Positions 6,676-14,380 of a stretch of 27,630 nucleotides of DNA are shown in pieces. The stretch is taken from positions 1-27,630 of the forward strand of contig JAEWAX010000089.1 in assembly GCA_023391425.1 (NCBI GenBank), in the 5' to 3' direction. Every line of letters begins with the position of its first letter. The stretch's first letter is position 1. The position numbers and the translations under genes were made by a program. The notes beneath the pieces were generated by a model. It had not been told where the DNA came from, did not search any database, and was given only the letters and a program-made list of their open reading frames with translations. The DNA comes from Bacillota bacterium. GTDB taxonomy: Bacteria; Bacillota; Clostridia; Acetivibrionales; DSM-1351.

Positions 6676-6969
6676 TCAATCTGCATATCTCATGAAGTTC
6701 CTCATAGTTTTTGCAAGTTCACTCAGAGCTTTTTCTTTATCCTCAGATGAAACCACATTTTCAATACATGTCATGGAATGTTTCTCTAGTATAAGGCTGC
6801 CCACTTTATTCATAGCAGCACGAACTGCCGCAACCTGTGTCAATATATCCCCACAATATTTTTCTTCATCTATCATTTTTTGAATCCCTTTTACTTGCCC
6901 TTCAATACGTCTAAGCCGTTTTAAAATATCTTCCTTTGATTCGAAGCCAATATTATCAGTGTTTCCCAT
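6676..6969 (-). CDS. csoR: CsoR-family copper-sensing transcriptional repressor
   Basis: The 97-residue all-helical protein of the DUF156 family has the Cu(I) ligand triad C39, H64 and C68 with the exact 25 and 4 residue spacing of Mycobacterium CsoR (C36/H61/C65), and the second-sphere residues Y38 and E84 match its Y35 and E81. The His distinguishes it from persulfide-sensing CstR and from FrmR/RcnR types. AAGGAGG lies 6 bases before ATG 6969. Apo-CsoR represses by binding GC-cored palindromes and releases on Cu(I). Candidate sites occur on its own promoter and those of ccdA, the polyferredoxin gene and, weakly, the glutaredoxin gene. No copA or copZ is in this window, which is unusual for a CsoR locus. 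Confidence 0.92.
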   Translation of the reverse strand: MGNTDNIGFESKEDILKRLRRIEGQVKGIQKMIDEEKYCGDILTQVAAVRAAMNKVGSLILEKHSMTCIENVVSSEDKEKALSELAKTMRNFMRYAD

Positions 6970-6984
6970 AAGAAACCTCCTTCA

Positions 6985-7035
6985 ATACTCTATAGGGGTA
7001 TAACTTATTATACTTCATAAAAAGAACAATTACAA
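6985..7035 (-). promoter_or_regulatory. csoR promoter and autoregulatory operator
   Basis: On the minus strand TTGTAA (7035-7030) and TATAAT (7012-7007) are 17 bases apart. Directly downstream is TATACCCCTATAGAGTATT (7002-6985 region), an imperfect CsoR palindrome in the same position relative to the promoter as at 867-919. This suggests autorepression. Confidence 0.65.
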
Positions 7036-7215
7036 TTTTAATTAATTTAGAGATTTAGTAACATAAATGTTTCTCTTCAATAAAAGTATAATATTAGGTT
7101 CTTCGGAGATGACGTTTATGATTAAAAATTGCTTATATAACATATATTCTAACATATATTCTAACATTATTGTTTAGTACGTCTATCGTATCAAGTAGAA
7201 ACACTAATTTGCCTA

Positions 7216-7464
7216 GTGCAGGAGTTCAATTTAGTTTCGGAAAATAACCAAATTATAACTAAGGAACCAAAAGAGCAATTATATTATAACTTATTTATTA
7301 CTATGCTATACCCATATGTCGGAAAATGTATAGATAATTTTTATGATGAATATATGACATATCTCCCTGGCGACTACATATTGCATCTCCCTGGTATAAC
7401 AGAATCTTTATTCCTCTATTTAAAATCTAGATTTTTTTCGATATTGAGATTATTAGCCTTTTGA
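7216..7464 (+). other. Doubtful ORF or gene fragment, 82 codons
   Basis: An open frame (GTG at 7216, continuing open upstream to a stop near 7152) ends at 7464, overlapping the last codons of the convergent DUF3795 gene by 12 bases. The translation looks protein-like (EPKEQLYYNLFITMLYPYVG, then a hydrophobic C-terminus), but there is no good ribosome-binding site before the GTG and I recognise no domain. AGCCTT-TTG-AAGGTT followed by TTTTT (7455-7474) could act as its terminator. A short frame at 7118-7171 with GGAG upstream and a 12-bp tandem repeat (AACATATATTCT twice, 7139-7162) precedes it. It may be a decayed gene. Confidence 0.2.
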
Positions 7465-8007
7465 AGGTTTTTTATTTAACTTTAGGATAATGCCTTTCTT
7501 CAATGCTACATCTTCAAATTGTTTCGAAGCAATTATAGCCTTCTCTTTGATTGGCATGCTCAGTGAAACTTTACTCTCAATTTCTTGAATGACTGTTTTG
7601 ATATCAGAAAGTTCTAAAAGATTAATGGCTAGGCCAAATAAGGTTTTGCGTCTACCATCATTATAGTTTTCGAGTAAGTACATTAGGAATGTAGCTTTCT
7701 CAGATATTTCAGTATGATATGAACCAATACCAATATTCTTTACTTTTTCAATATCTTTGAGTTGATGACGGTGAGTTATAAAAGAATCAAACTCTTCAAT
7801 TCCGTTATACTTGTCACAAGGGTATTCACTACACTTAAAACAATAATTTAACCCGTCATGTTCTAAACTACACCGAGCAATGGTACAGCCTTGATTTCCT
7901 ACTCCTCCACCGCAACCGGGACAATAACTATCTATCTTCATAATACAAAGAGCACAGTTTAATCCACAAAGTGAAAACATCAAATCTTCTCGCTCAAAAC
8001 CTTTCAT
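7453..8007 (-). CDS. DUF3795-family Cys-rich protein
   Basis: The 184-residue protein has an N-terminal cysteine-rich module: CGLNCALC, CPGCGGG, CTIARC and CFKCSEYPC. This cysteine order, with SEYPC, is characteristic of DUF3795 proteins, presumed to bind zinc or another metal; no biochemical role is established. The C-terminal half is helical and charged, with a lysine-rich end. GGGGAG lies 8 bases before ATG 8007. There is no signal peptide. It stands alone, with a 485-base gap upstream of it and a doubtful convergent ORF downstream. Family assignment rests on the cysteine pattern. Confidence 0.82.
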   Translation of the reverse strand: MKGFEREDLMFSLCGLNCALCIMKIDSYCPGCGGGVGNQGCTIARCSLEHDGLNYCFKCSEYPCDKYNGIEEFDSFITHRHQLKDIEKVKNIGIGSYHTEISEKATFLMYLLENYNDGRRKTLFGLAINLLELSDIKTVIQEIESKVSLSMPIKEKAIIASKQFEDVALKKGIILKLNKKPSKG

Positions 8008-8406
8008 CGAAATCGCTCCCCAATAATAAATTACTCTTTTTTACTATAAATCATCAAAACCTAAAATTTATTATGAACTTGTAATCGGTATCAGTACCGA
8101 GCCATACAGTCTCCTCACCCTATCACCTCTCTGGATTTGTCCGAATCCTTAGTAATCAACCTTTTCATCTTACTATACTTCACAAATAATTCTTGTGAAA
8201 TTATTGAAGCCACTGTAATTTGATACTTAATTCATAATTGTATTTTAGCACATAATCTTCTATAATACTTAATATTTAATATTATTCTCCAGCCAAACAT
8301 TGCAGTATGAAGTGTAAACTATTGATTTATTTTTACGAATATCGCCGTAGATGATTTCAAGTAAAAGATCTCTTCGAGAAGTTACTCTTCCCTATTGTAA
8401 AAAATA
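8008..8406. other. Gene-free gap with small hairpins, no recognised element
   Basis: No ORF with a ribosome-binding site is convincing here. Small inverted repeats include CGGTA-TCAG-TACCG (about 8084-8097), GGATT-TGTCCG-AATCC (about 8133-8148) and AGTAA...TCTC-TTC-GAGA...TTACT (8360-8386). The minus strand at about 8100-8130 is purine-rich (AGAGAGGTGATAGGGTGAGG). I cannot match this to a known riboswitch or mobile element. Confidence 0.4.
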
Positions 8407-8450
8407 ATAGTCATAATTTATGAAGTCCTCGCCCATAAAATTACGACTAT
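8407..8450 (-). terminator. Terminator of the stalk-domain protein gene
   Basis: ATAGTCATAATTTATG and CATAAAATTACGACTAT form a 16-bp stem with one G-U pair and a bulge. On the minus strand it is followed by TATTATTTTTT. It lies 42 bases past the stop at 8493. Confidence 0.8.
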
Positions 8451-8492
8451 CAATTTTATATTTATGCGGTTATATATAATATCTATAAAAGT

Positions 8493-10958
8493 CTAGAAAA
8501 CCTTAAATTCATTAAAGCTTGCCCAGCAGTCTGAATCAAATCCAGTTATAGTTATTCTTACATACCTAACTGCATTTGCAGTAAAGCTATCAGTCTGTGT
8601 CTGAACAGCAGTAGTATTTTTTGTCTTATCAACAACAAGTGTCCAGTTTGAGCCATCTGTTGAAACTTCAATTTTATATTTATATGCTTTATTTTTCTCC
8701 CAATTTACCTCTGTACCTGTTAAATTATAATTGCTTACAAGATCTACTTTCCACCAGTGGTTAAAACTTCCGTCATAAGCACACCACCGTGTAGTAAGGT
8801 TTCCGTCATTTCCATTTGTAGCTGGGTTTCCATTCTCTTCACTATCAGTTGTCACAGTCTTACCTAAAGCTAAATTGCTGTAAGACAACTTTTTAGTAGA
8901 AGCTAAAACAGGTGAACATTGATTTGAGCAATTGCCTGTTGTATCATAAGCCAATACTGTATATGAATATGATGTATTAGCAGAAAGGCCTGTGTCGGAA
9001 TAAGTTGTAATAGCAGCAGCTACACTATCTACTAGATAGCCGTTTCTGTATACTTCATAGCCAGCAACACAAATATCGTCAGTAGATCTAGTCCATCTTA
9101 AATTAATCTGATTTGCTGAAACTGTAGTTGCAGTAAGGCTCACTGGAGCTGTAGGCGCTTGGGTATCTACCTCATCTGAATATAGCTGACACTCTGGAAC
9201 AATTTCTTTTGCTTGTCTAGTACTTGACCATTCAAGCTTAATTTCACCTTCACCACTATTATTATAGTATTCTAGCTTTATATTATACTTCTGTCCTGCG
9301 GTAAGAGTTATTTTCCCGCTATTCTCTGTTGCACTATGGTCAGTCCAGTTATCAATAATCTTTTTCCCATTGACCCATAACCTTACCCCATCATCTGAAG
9401 TTGTATAAAAGGTATATGTTTCTGAATATAGAGGCTCAAGCTGCCCTATCCACCTTATTGAAAATGTTTCTGTGTCTATCCTTGAATCAGGTGAATCATT
9501 GTACCAATAATCATTAATAGTATTGTCTATGCGTGAAAGTTTAAGGTCAGTTAAGTTCTTATTATTATAGTATTCTCCTTTTAGCCCATTTCCATTGTTA
9601 TAAGCATCTGTAGCTGGAGTAGTCACAATAGCAGTGGAACTATGATTTGAGTAGTTTCCTGCTGCATCATATGCAACTACGAAATACGTATAAACAGTTC
9701 CTGCAGCTAATCCTGTATCTCTATAGGATGTGCCGCTTGTTACTGTACCCACTTGATTGCCGTTTCTATATATTTTATATCCGCTTATACCTACATTGTC
9801 ATAAGAAGCATTCCAGTTTAACGCAGCTTCATATGATATCGGTGCTGTCACAACCAGTCCGGTTGGAACTGTAGGTATCTGTGTATCAATATAGTCTTGA
9901 TTTGTACTACTAGATATAATATTCACTCTGTCTGCAGTTACAGAAGTACCGCTCGACCTACTATTTTTACTTCCCGTCACACGTACTTTCAGCGTATGCA
10001 CTCCCTGGCTTAAAACTGGACTTGTATATACCAATACATTATCTGCTCTTTTATATGTGTAAAAATCTACGTAAGTTTCTGTCCCATTATCTATTGAAAC
10101 AGCTGCAATGCCATGATCGGTCGATGTCGCTCCGTAAAGTTTTATCTGCGTACCGTTAAATCTGACCTTGTAATATGCGTCACTATTTGAGGACCAGTGA
10201 TTATCCCCCAAATAAGCATTAGTCTGTGCTCCATAATTCCACTTACTACTGTATTCAAACTGATTCAAGCCTTTACCTGTTATATTATCATTGATGCTGG
10301 TAATGCCATCATCATCAACAATAACCGCACCTGCATCTTCGTATATTTCAGCTCTATTTCCCAGTGCTTGTGCTATAAATTTAATTAGCACAATGGTATT
10401 ATTTTTCTTATTTATTGTAAGAACACTGTTTTTTATTTCAAAACTATTTATCGTTATTTTCTTACTTTCAAGATTTATAACCAAAGAAATATTCCCTTTT
10501 GATATAGTAATAACATGGGTTTTTTCATTCCAGTTCAGATTTGCTCCAAGACCTTCTGTTATTGGATTAGTGGGTAATTGAAAATTTTTGTACCTTATTA
10601 TGTTTCCTTCATTACTAGAGTACTCTTTCCCATTAATAAAAATTGATGTAGATTCATCATTATTCTTATCTTTTAATCTTAATATCTTATCTATAATATC
10701 ATCAGTATATTTCTGGTTGATTCCATCGTAATTGCCCCATTCCCAATCATGATTATTAGCATGACCATGTTCTTTGTTATATTTCTTTAGTAGTTCTTTC
10801 AAGTTATTTAGTGACTTATTATAATCATCCATTTTGTCATAGTATTTTTTATCGTTACCTTTTCCATTAAGGCCATACCCCTTGCCATTATTGGCAAATA
10901 CAACCGTTGATGACATTATCATTAGTAATGCGAGTATAATGCATATAAATTTTTTCAT
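8493..10958 (-). CDS. Secreted multi-domain binding protein: copper-amine-oxidase-like stalk, FN3, PA14, FN3, F5/8C
   Basis: The 821-residue protein has a signal peptide (1-22), a charged low-complexity region, a copper amine oxidase N-terminal-like stalk domain (about 105-215), a beta-sandwich resembling a galactose-binding module (about 220-350), FN3 (about 360-450), PA14 (about 455-595, with GLKGEYYNN and SDDGVRLWVNG), FN3 (about 600-690) and a C-terminal F5/8 type C/CBM32-like domain (about 695-821, NLALGKTVT...RWCAYDG...WWKVDL). No catalytic domain or sortase motif is present, so it probably acts as a wall-associated carbohydrate-binding or scaffold protein. GGGAGG precedes ATG 10958. 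The stalk domain is a structural repeat in Clostridia and does not imply copper enzymology. Monocistronic. Confidence 0.88.
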   Translation of the reverse strand: MKKFICIILALLMIMSSTVVFANNGKGYGLNGKGNDKKYYDKMDDYNKSLNNLKELLKKYNKEHGHANNHDWEWGNYDGINQKYTDDIIDKILRLKDKNNDESTSIFINGKEYSSNEGNIIRYKNFQLPTNPITEGLGANLNWNEKTHVITISKGNISLVINLESKKITINSFEIKNSVLTINKKNNTIVLIKFIAQALGNRAEIYEDAGAVIVDDDGITSINDNITGKGLNQFEYSSKWNYGAQTNAYLGDNHWSSNSDAYYKVRFNGTQIKLYGATSTDHGIAAVSIDNGTETYVDFYTYKRADNVLVYTSPVLSQGVHTLKVRVTGSKNSRSSGTSVTADRVNIISSSTNQDYIDTQIPTVPTGLVVTAPISYEAALNWNASYDNVGISGYKIYRNGNQVGTVTSGTSYRDTGLAAGTVYTYFVVAYDAAGNYSNHSSTAIVTTPATDAYNNGNGLKGEYYNNKNLTDLKLSRIDNTINDYWYNDSPDSRIDTETFSIRWIGQLEPLYSETYTFYTTSDDGVRLWVNGKKIIDNWTDHSATENSGKITLTAGQKYNIKLEYYNNSGEGEIKLEWSSTRQAKEIVPECQLYSDEVDTQAPTAPVSLTATTVSANQINLRWTRSTDDICVAGYEVYRNGYLVDSVAAAITTYSDTGLSANTSYSYTVLAYDTTGNCSNQCSPVLASTKKLSYSNLALGKTVTTDSEENGNPATNGNDGNLTTRWCAYDGSFNHWWKVDLVSNYNLTGTEVNWEKNKAYKYKIEVSTDGSNWTLVVDKTKNTTAVQTQTDSFTANAVRYVRITITGFDSDCWASFNEFKVF

Positions 10959-11235
10959 GTTCTATAAACCTCCCAATCTTTTAGTAATGATTCAAAATTT
11001 GAATCTATTTACTTTATATTATATTCATTTCCAATTGGGATTTTATGGGGTTTGTTTAAATATAATAATATTGTAAGTTTTTTGTAATATTATAATAATT
11101 GTCCATCTTATAAAAGGAATTGTCCAGAATATCTTCAAATGATTCAATATATTGTGTTCTATGCTTAGTTGCCCTACTGTAAATCTTTACATAATATAAT
11201 TTACAGTTCTTCATAAAATCTTCATAACTTATATT

Positions 11236-11241
11236 TATAAT
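11236..11241 (+). promoter_or_regulatory. Possible -10 box for the riboswitch-controlled gene
   Basis: TATAAT stands about 17 bases before the start of the aptamer. No consensus -35 is found 16-18 bases upstream, so this is tentative. The rest of 10959-11235 is A/T-rich and shows no gene. Confidence 0.35.
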
Positions 11242-11257
11242 GAAACAGAATATAAAA

Positions 11258-11372
11258 AAGCTGAATCCTCAATATGAGGTACGGAGGAACCAAGAAATTT
11301 GGGGTTAATCCATGCAAATGGTAGGGTCATCCTATGTCCCGAGCCCGACAGCTAACTTCGGAGGCTACTATA
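11258..11372 (+). ncRNA. c-di-AMP riboswitch (ydaO-yuaA class)
   Basis: The 5' leader of the NlpC/P60 gene contains the conserved ydaO-yuaA blocks in order: GGAACCA (11286-11292), GGGGTTAATCC (11301-11311), the hairpin TAGGGTCATCCTA (11322-11334) and GTCCCGAGCCCGACAGC followed by TAACTTCGG (11336-11360). This class binds cyclic di-AMP, usually turning off wall hydrolase and potassium/osmolyte transport genes. Only 23 bases separate the conserved core from the ATG, leaving no room for an intrinsic terminator, so control may act on the ribosome-binding site AGGAGGG (11372-11378). Confidence 0.9.
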
Positions 11373-11383
11373 GGAGGGAACAA

Positions 11384-12277
11384 ATGACAAGTAATACTAA
11401 CAAAATCCTTGTCAGTAGTATTTTATCCCTTTCTTTTGCTTTTGTTAGTTCAATTACACTAGCTGCCACACAACCAGCTAAAATTGATGGAACAAATGTT
11501 AACTTTAGAAAGGCTCCGAATACTTCTGCAGGCATTATCAAGAAGTTATCTAATTCAAGAGTTTCTGTGCTTGATAAGTCCAGTGGCTGGTACAAAATTT
11601 CTTTTGATGGAAAAGTAGGATGGGTAAAAGATGAATACATAAATGTTCTTACCACAAAAGGAAATATTAATGCCAATGGTGTTAATTTCAGAAGTAATGC
11701 TAGTACTACCAGCAAGGTAATTAGTTCTCTAAAAGTTGGAACGAGTGTCATGATCCTTGACACCAAAAAGGATTGGAACAAAGTAAAGGTGGGTTCAAAA
11801 GTAGGTTATGTTGCTACTAAGTTCGTTACCACAGCTGCTTCATCAAAGTCTTCACGTTCTATGGAGGCTATGACTTTGGCTATTCCAACAGATTCTGATG
11901 ATTCCAACATTAGCAAGGTAGTTTCATATGCAAAGAAATTTATTGGAGTAAAATACGTTTATGGCGGAATGAGCCCAAACGGGTTTGATTGCTCAGGTTT
12001 CATCGGTTATGTTTATAAGAATTTCGGTGTAAATCTCAATAGAACAGCTGAAGGCATGTACTCAAATGGAATCAAAGTATCTAAAAGTGCTTTAAGAGCT
12101 GGAGATTTATTGTTTTTTGATGCCTCTTCTAGGAAAGCATCTGGTGTTATAGACCATGCAGGTATTTATATGGGCGATGACACGTTTATTCATGCATCCT
12201 CCTCAAATGGAAAAGTTCGTATTCAGTCACTATCAGAATATAGAGGAAATTATATAGGTGCTAGAAGAGTAAATTAA
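11384..12277 (+). CDS. Secreted NlpC/P60 peptidoglycan hydrolase with two SH3b domains
   Basis: The 297-residue protein has a signal peptide (about 1-28, cut near LAATQ), two bacterial SH3 domains (about 34-90 and 95-150, both with the NFR...W or Y-K-V pattern), a Ser/Ala linker, and a C-terminal NlpC/P60 cysteine peptidase domain with catalytic C203 (FDCSGF), H258 (DHAGIYMG) and H270 (FIHASS). It likely cleaves stem peptides (gamma-D-Glu to diamino acid) in the wall. AGGAGGG lies 5 bases before ATG 11384; a longer in-frame start at 11312 would translate the riboswitch and is rejected. Control by c-di-AMP fits a role in wall turnover and osmotic balance. Confidence 0.93.
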   Translation: MTSNTNKILVSSILSLSFAFVSSITLAATQPAKIDGTNVNFRKAPNTSAGIIKKLSNSRVSVLDKSSGWYKISFDGKVGWVKDEYINVLTTKGNINANGVNFRSNASTTSKVISSLKVGTSVMILDTKKDWNKVKVGSKVGYVATKFVTTAASSKSSRSMEAMTLAIPTDSDDSNISKVVSYAKKFIGVKYVYGGMSPNGFDCSGFIGYVYKNFGVNLNRTAEGMYSNGIKVSKSALRAGDLLFFDASSRKASGVIDHAGIYMGDDTFIHASSSNGKVRIQSLSEYRGNYIGARRVN

Positions 12278-12300
12278 ATAAGACAATAGACCGTAAAATA

Positions 12301-12352
12301 TAGGGTAGTATCACTTAACTGAGTTGTTTTTGTGAGACTACTCTACATTTTT
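12301..12352 (+). terminator. Terminator of the NlpC/P60 gene
   Basis: TAGGGTAGTATCAC pairs with GTGAGACTACTCTA with two mismatches around an 17-base loop, and is followed by CATTTTTGTG. It lies 24 bases after the stop. Confidence 0.7.
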
Positions 12353-12390
12353 GTGTAAATTGATTTAGTTCTTATTATCAATTTGTATTG

Positions 12391-13284
12391 TTAAATATAC
12401 TTTATTACAGTAGTCATTCCCCCCATTGGTTTCTGCATGTTATTGGACATATGGTGTGGTATGTGGCAGTGGAATGGCCATTTTCCTGGATTATTTGCTG
12501 TAAAATCCACATCAAACGTTTCCCCTGATGCAACATTTATCGTTGTTTTCACAAGCCGATTCTGAACAGGAATAGTGTTGCCATCGCTTGCCGAGACAAT
12601 GAACTGATGTCCGTGAATGTGAATAGGATGAGCATTGTGAACAATATTACCGAGTCTGATTCTTATATTCTCACCTCTTTTTACATCAAGTGAAGTTGTA
12701 AATGGGTGACATCGTCCATTCATAGTAAAGAAATTAAAATCATCATTCATTGGGTCAATATCATAGACTCCAGGCTTTATTTCACCCATATTTAGTCCAT
12801 TCACGTGGAATTCCTGCAGCATCAAAAAATAGTCTTTATGTATTTGTTTATTATATTGGTCCGGTTCCAGTATGATAAATGCTCCTCCCATGCCCATCAT
12901 TTCCTGTTTTACAGAATTAAAATGCGTATGATACATGTGTGTGCCTGGTGGATTAACTATTTTAAATTGATAATCAAAATACTGTCCTGGCTTGATTTCA
13001 GGTGATGGTTCAACATCTGGAACTCCATCCATAACATTAGGTACATCAAGGCCGTGCCAATGTACACTTGTAGATTCGGGCAGGTTATTTATGACCCGAA
13101 CATTTATATAATCACCTGGATAAACCTGAATAGTGGGGCCCGGCATACTACCGTTATACCCCCAAGCATTGATGAATAAACCAGAGAGAATTTCGCGCTT
13201 TACAGGCTCAGCCACAAGTTCAAAATACTTTATTCCATTATGAAATGTATATGGCAAATTGGGTACATCAGGAGTAATTACCAT
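12391..13284 (-). CDS. Two-domain multicopper oxidase
   Basis: The 297-residue protein has all four copper-binding HxH motifs: HWH (75-77), HTH (119-121), HPIHIHGH (H219/H222/H224) and H272-C273-H274. The type 1 site in domain 2 is complete (H219, C273, H278, M283), with the C+5 His and C+10 Met of CotA/laccase. Domain 1 lacks the Cys, so there is a single type 1 copper. At under 300 residues it is a two-domain form rather than the usual three-domain enzyme, and should oligomerise, since trinuclear sites form between subunits. No signal peptide is seen. AGAGGTG precedes ATG 13284; the in-frame GTG at 13293 lies inside that site. Substrate is unknown; Cu(I) or phenolics are possible. Confidence 0.88.
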   Translation of the reverse strand: MVITPDVPNLPYTFHNGIKYFELVAEPVKREILSGLFINAWGYNGSMPGPTIQVYPGDYINVRVINNLPESTSVHWHGLDVPNVMDGVPDVEPSPEIKPGQYFDYQFKIVNPPGTHMYHTHFNSVKQEMMGMGGAFIILEPDQYNKQIHKDYFLMLQEFHVNGLNMGEIKPGVYDIDPMNDDFNFFTMNGRCHPFTTSLDVKRGENIRIRLGNIVHNAHPIHIHGHQFIVSASDGNTIPVQNRLVKTTINVASGETFDVDFTANNPGKWPFHCHIPHHMSNNMQKPMGGMTTVIKYI

Positions 13285-13391
13285 TAAAAACACCTCTATG
13301 TAATTCGTTATATATCAGCATACACATGTAAGCTTTAACATGTTACAGCAACCTGTCTTTATTGCGCAAAATAACCGCTTCCATACTAAAA

Positions 13392-14012
13392 CTAATGAGT
13401 ATGAAAAGAGGTTACTTTTTGTAAAAACATTAAAATATTTTTTTCCTCATCTGTGCGATTAACCTCTAACCTGCCAAGTCTATCACATAGACCAAGTAAT
13501 GCAACTTCTTTAATATCAGTTTTCTTCTTCATTGTTTTTATATCAGCAAATGGTAAATTGTTTACTACAAAAAGAATTTGCATATGCCATCTAATTAGTT
13601 CAACTACTTTATCTATGAACACTTTATCATCTATAAATTCTATTAAAAACTTTCTTGCAAGTTCTGCTCCTACTTTATCATGATCATAGGAGGTTATTTT
13701 ACCTTTACGCTCTCTAGTTGTATCAGGTTTTCCTATGTCATGAAGTAAAGCTGCCCACATAAATACTTTTATATCACTGCTTTGACTTTTTATTTTAGCA
13801 GCTTCATCTACAACCAGCATAGTATGATTCCATACGTTCCCTTCTGGGTGATGCTTTGGAGATTGCATTGTCTGTTTTAATTTATCAAGCATCATAAGTG
13901 GATATTGTTCAAATACCGTTGTTTTTGATATCTCATTGAAGTATAAAGAAGGCTGTTCATCTTTTAATAAATGCTTATCGAATTGAGCAAATATATCATT
14001 TAATAATGTCAT
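13392..14012 (-). CDS. HD-domain phosphohydrolase
   Basis: The 206-residue cytoplasmic protein has the HD superfamily metal ligands: H63 region in NVWNHTMLVVDEAA, the HD doublet in AALLHDIGKPDT, a His in DHDKVGAELA and a later His/Asp (IRWHMQ, GLCDRLGR). The arrangement resembles the HD domain attached to tRNA nucleotidyltransferases and related stand-alone hydrolases acting on nucleotides or nucleic acid ends. The substrate cannot be told from sequence. AAGGTGAG lies 8 bases before ATG 14012. It is followed by the multicopper oxidase gene 107 bases downstream on the same strand, with no clear terminator between. Confidence 0.85.
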   Translation of the reverse strand: MTLLNDIFAQFDKHLLKDEQPSLYFNEISKTTVFEQYPLMMLDKLKQTMQSPKHHPEGNVWNHTMLVVDEAAKIKSQSSDIKVFMWAALLHDIGKPDTTRERKGKITSYDHDKVGAELARKFLIEFIDDKVFIDKVVELIRWHMQILFVVNNLPFADIKTMKKKTDIKEVALLGLCDRLGRLEVNRTDEEKNILMFLQKVTSFHTH

Positions 14013-14053
14013 TTTATTATCTCACCTTAAACATAATTATTATTTGTAGATTT

Positions 14054-14191
14054 TTATATTAGTTTTCCTTTGAAATTATCAATTATTCCTATTAAAATTA
14101 TCGCTACTAAAATTGTAAAGTTTGATATATCTCCTGGTATTTCTATAATTGGTTCATTAAGGCATAACATCAATATATCTATTATTTTCAA
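14054..14191 (-). CDS. Possible 45-residue membrane peptide
   Basis: An open frame with TTG start at 14191 (or ATG 14170) encodes a peptide whose second half is one hydrophobic helix (FTILVAIILIGII) ending in a basic tail (FKGKLI). There is no good ribosome-binding site before either start and no family is recognised. It lies between the HD-domain gene and a bidirectional terminator. It may be a remnant of a membrane protein or a chance ORF. Confidence 0.22.
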   Translation of the reverse strand: MKIIDILMLCLNEPIIEIPGDISNFTILVAIILIGIIDNFKGKLI

Positions 14192-14200
14192 TTATTAAGC

Positions 14201-14256
14201 AAAAAACTGTACAAGAAAGTGTGTAAATTAGCACATTAGTTCTTGGTACAGTTTTT
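14201..14256. terminator. Bidirectional terminator after topoisomerase gene
   Basis: AAAAACTGTACAAGAA and TTCTTGGTACAGTTTTT form a long stem with a bulge, and an inner TGTG...CACA extends it. A- and T-runs flank both sides, so it works on either strand. It lies about 125 bases past the minus-strand topB-like stop; the stretch between shows nothing recognisable. Confidence 0.75.
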
Positions 14257-14380
14257 AAGTTACAACTAACAAAAATCTATTAACCTTAATAGCTTCTTGC
14301 TCTAGCTTGCAGTTGTGTTCAAGCAGATAGTTTTACAAATTAACCAGAACAATAGTCCCTTACCAAAAAAGAAAGCCTTC

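Noticed and set aside
6676..6969. CstR (persulfide sensor) instead of CsoR
   Set aside because: The His in H-x3-C and the Tyr/Glu second-sphere residues match copper CsoR; CstR lacks the His.
8493..10958. Copper amine oxidase enzyme
   Set aside because: Only the N-terminal stalk-like domain is present; there is no catalytic domain with a TPQ site.
11312..11383. Longer start for the NlpC/P60 protein
   Set aside because: The extra codons lie within the conserved c-di-AMP riboswitch, and ATG 11384 has a proper AGGAGGG site and signal peptide.
11368..11781. Minus-strand ORF opposite the NlpC/P60 gene
   Set aside because: It is the complement of a clear signal-peptide and SH3 coding region, and has no ribosome-binding site or recognisable domain.
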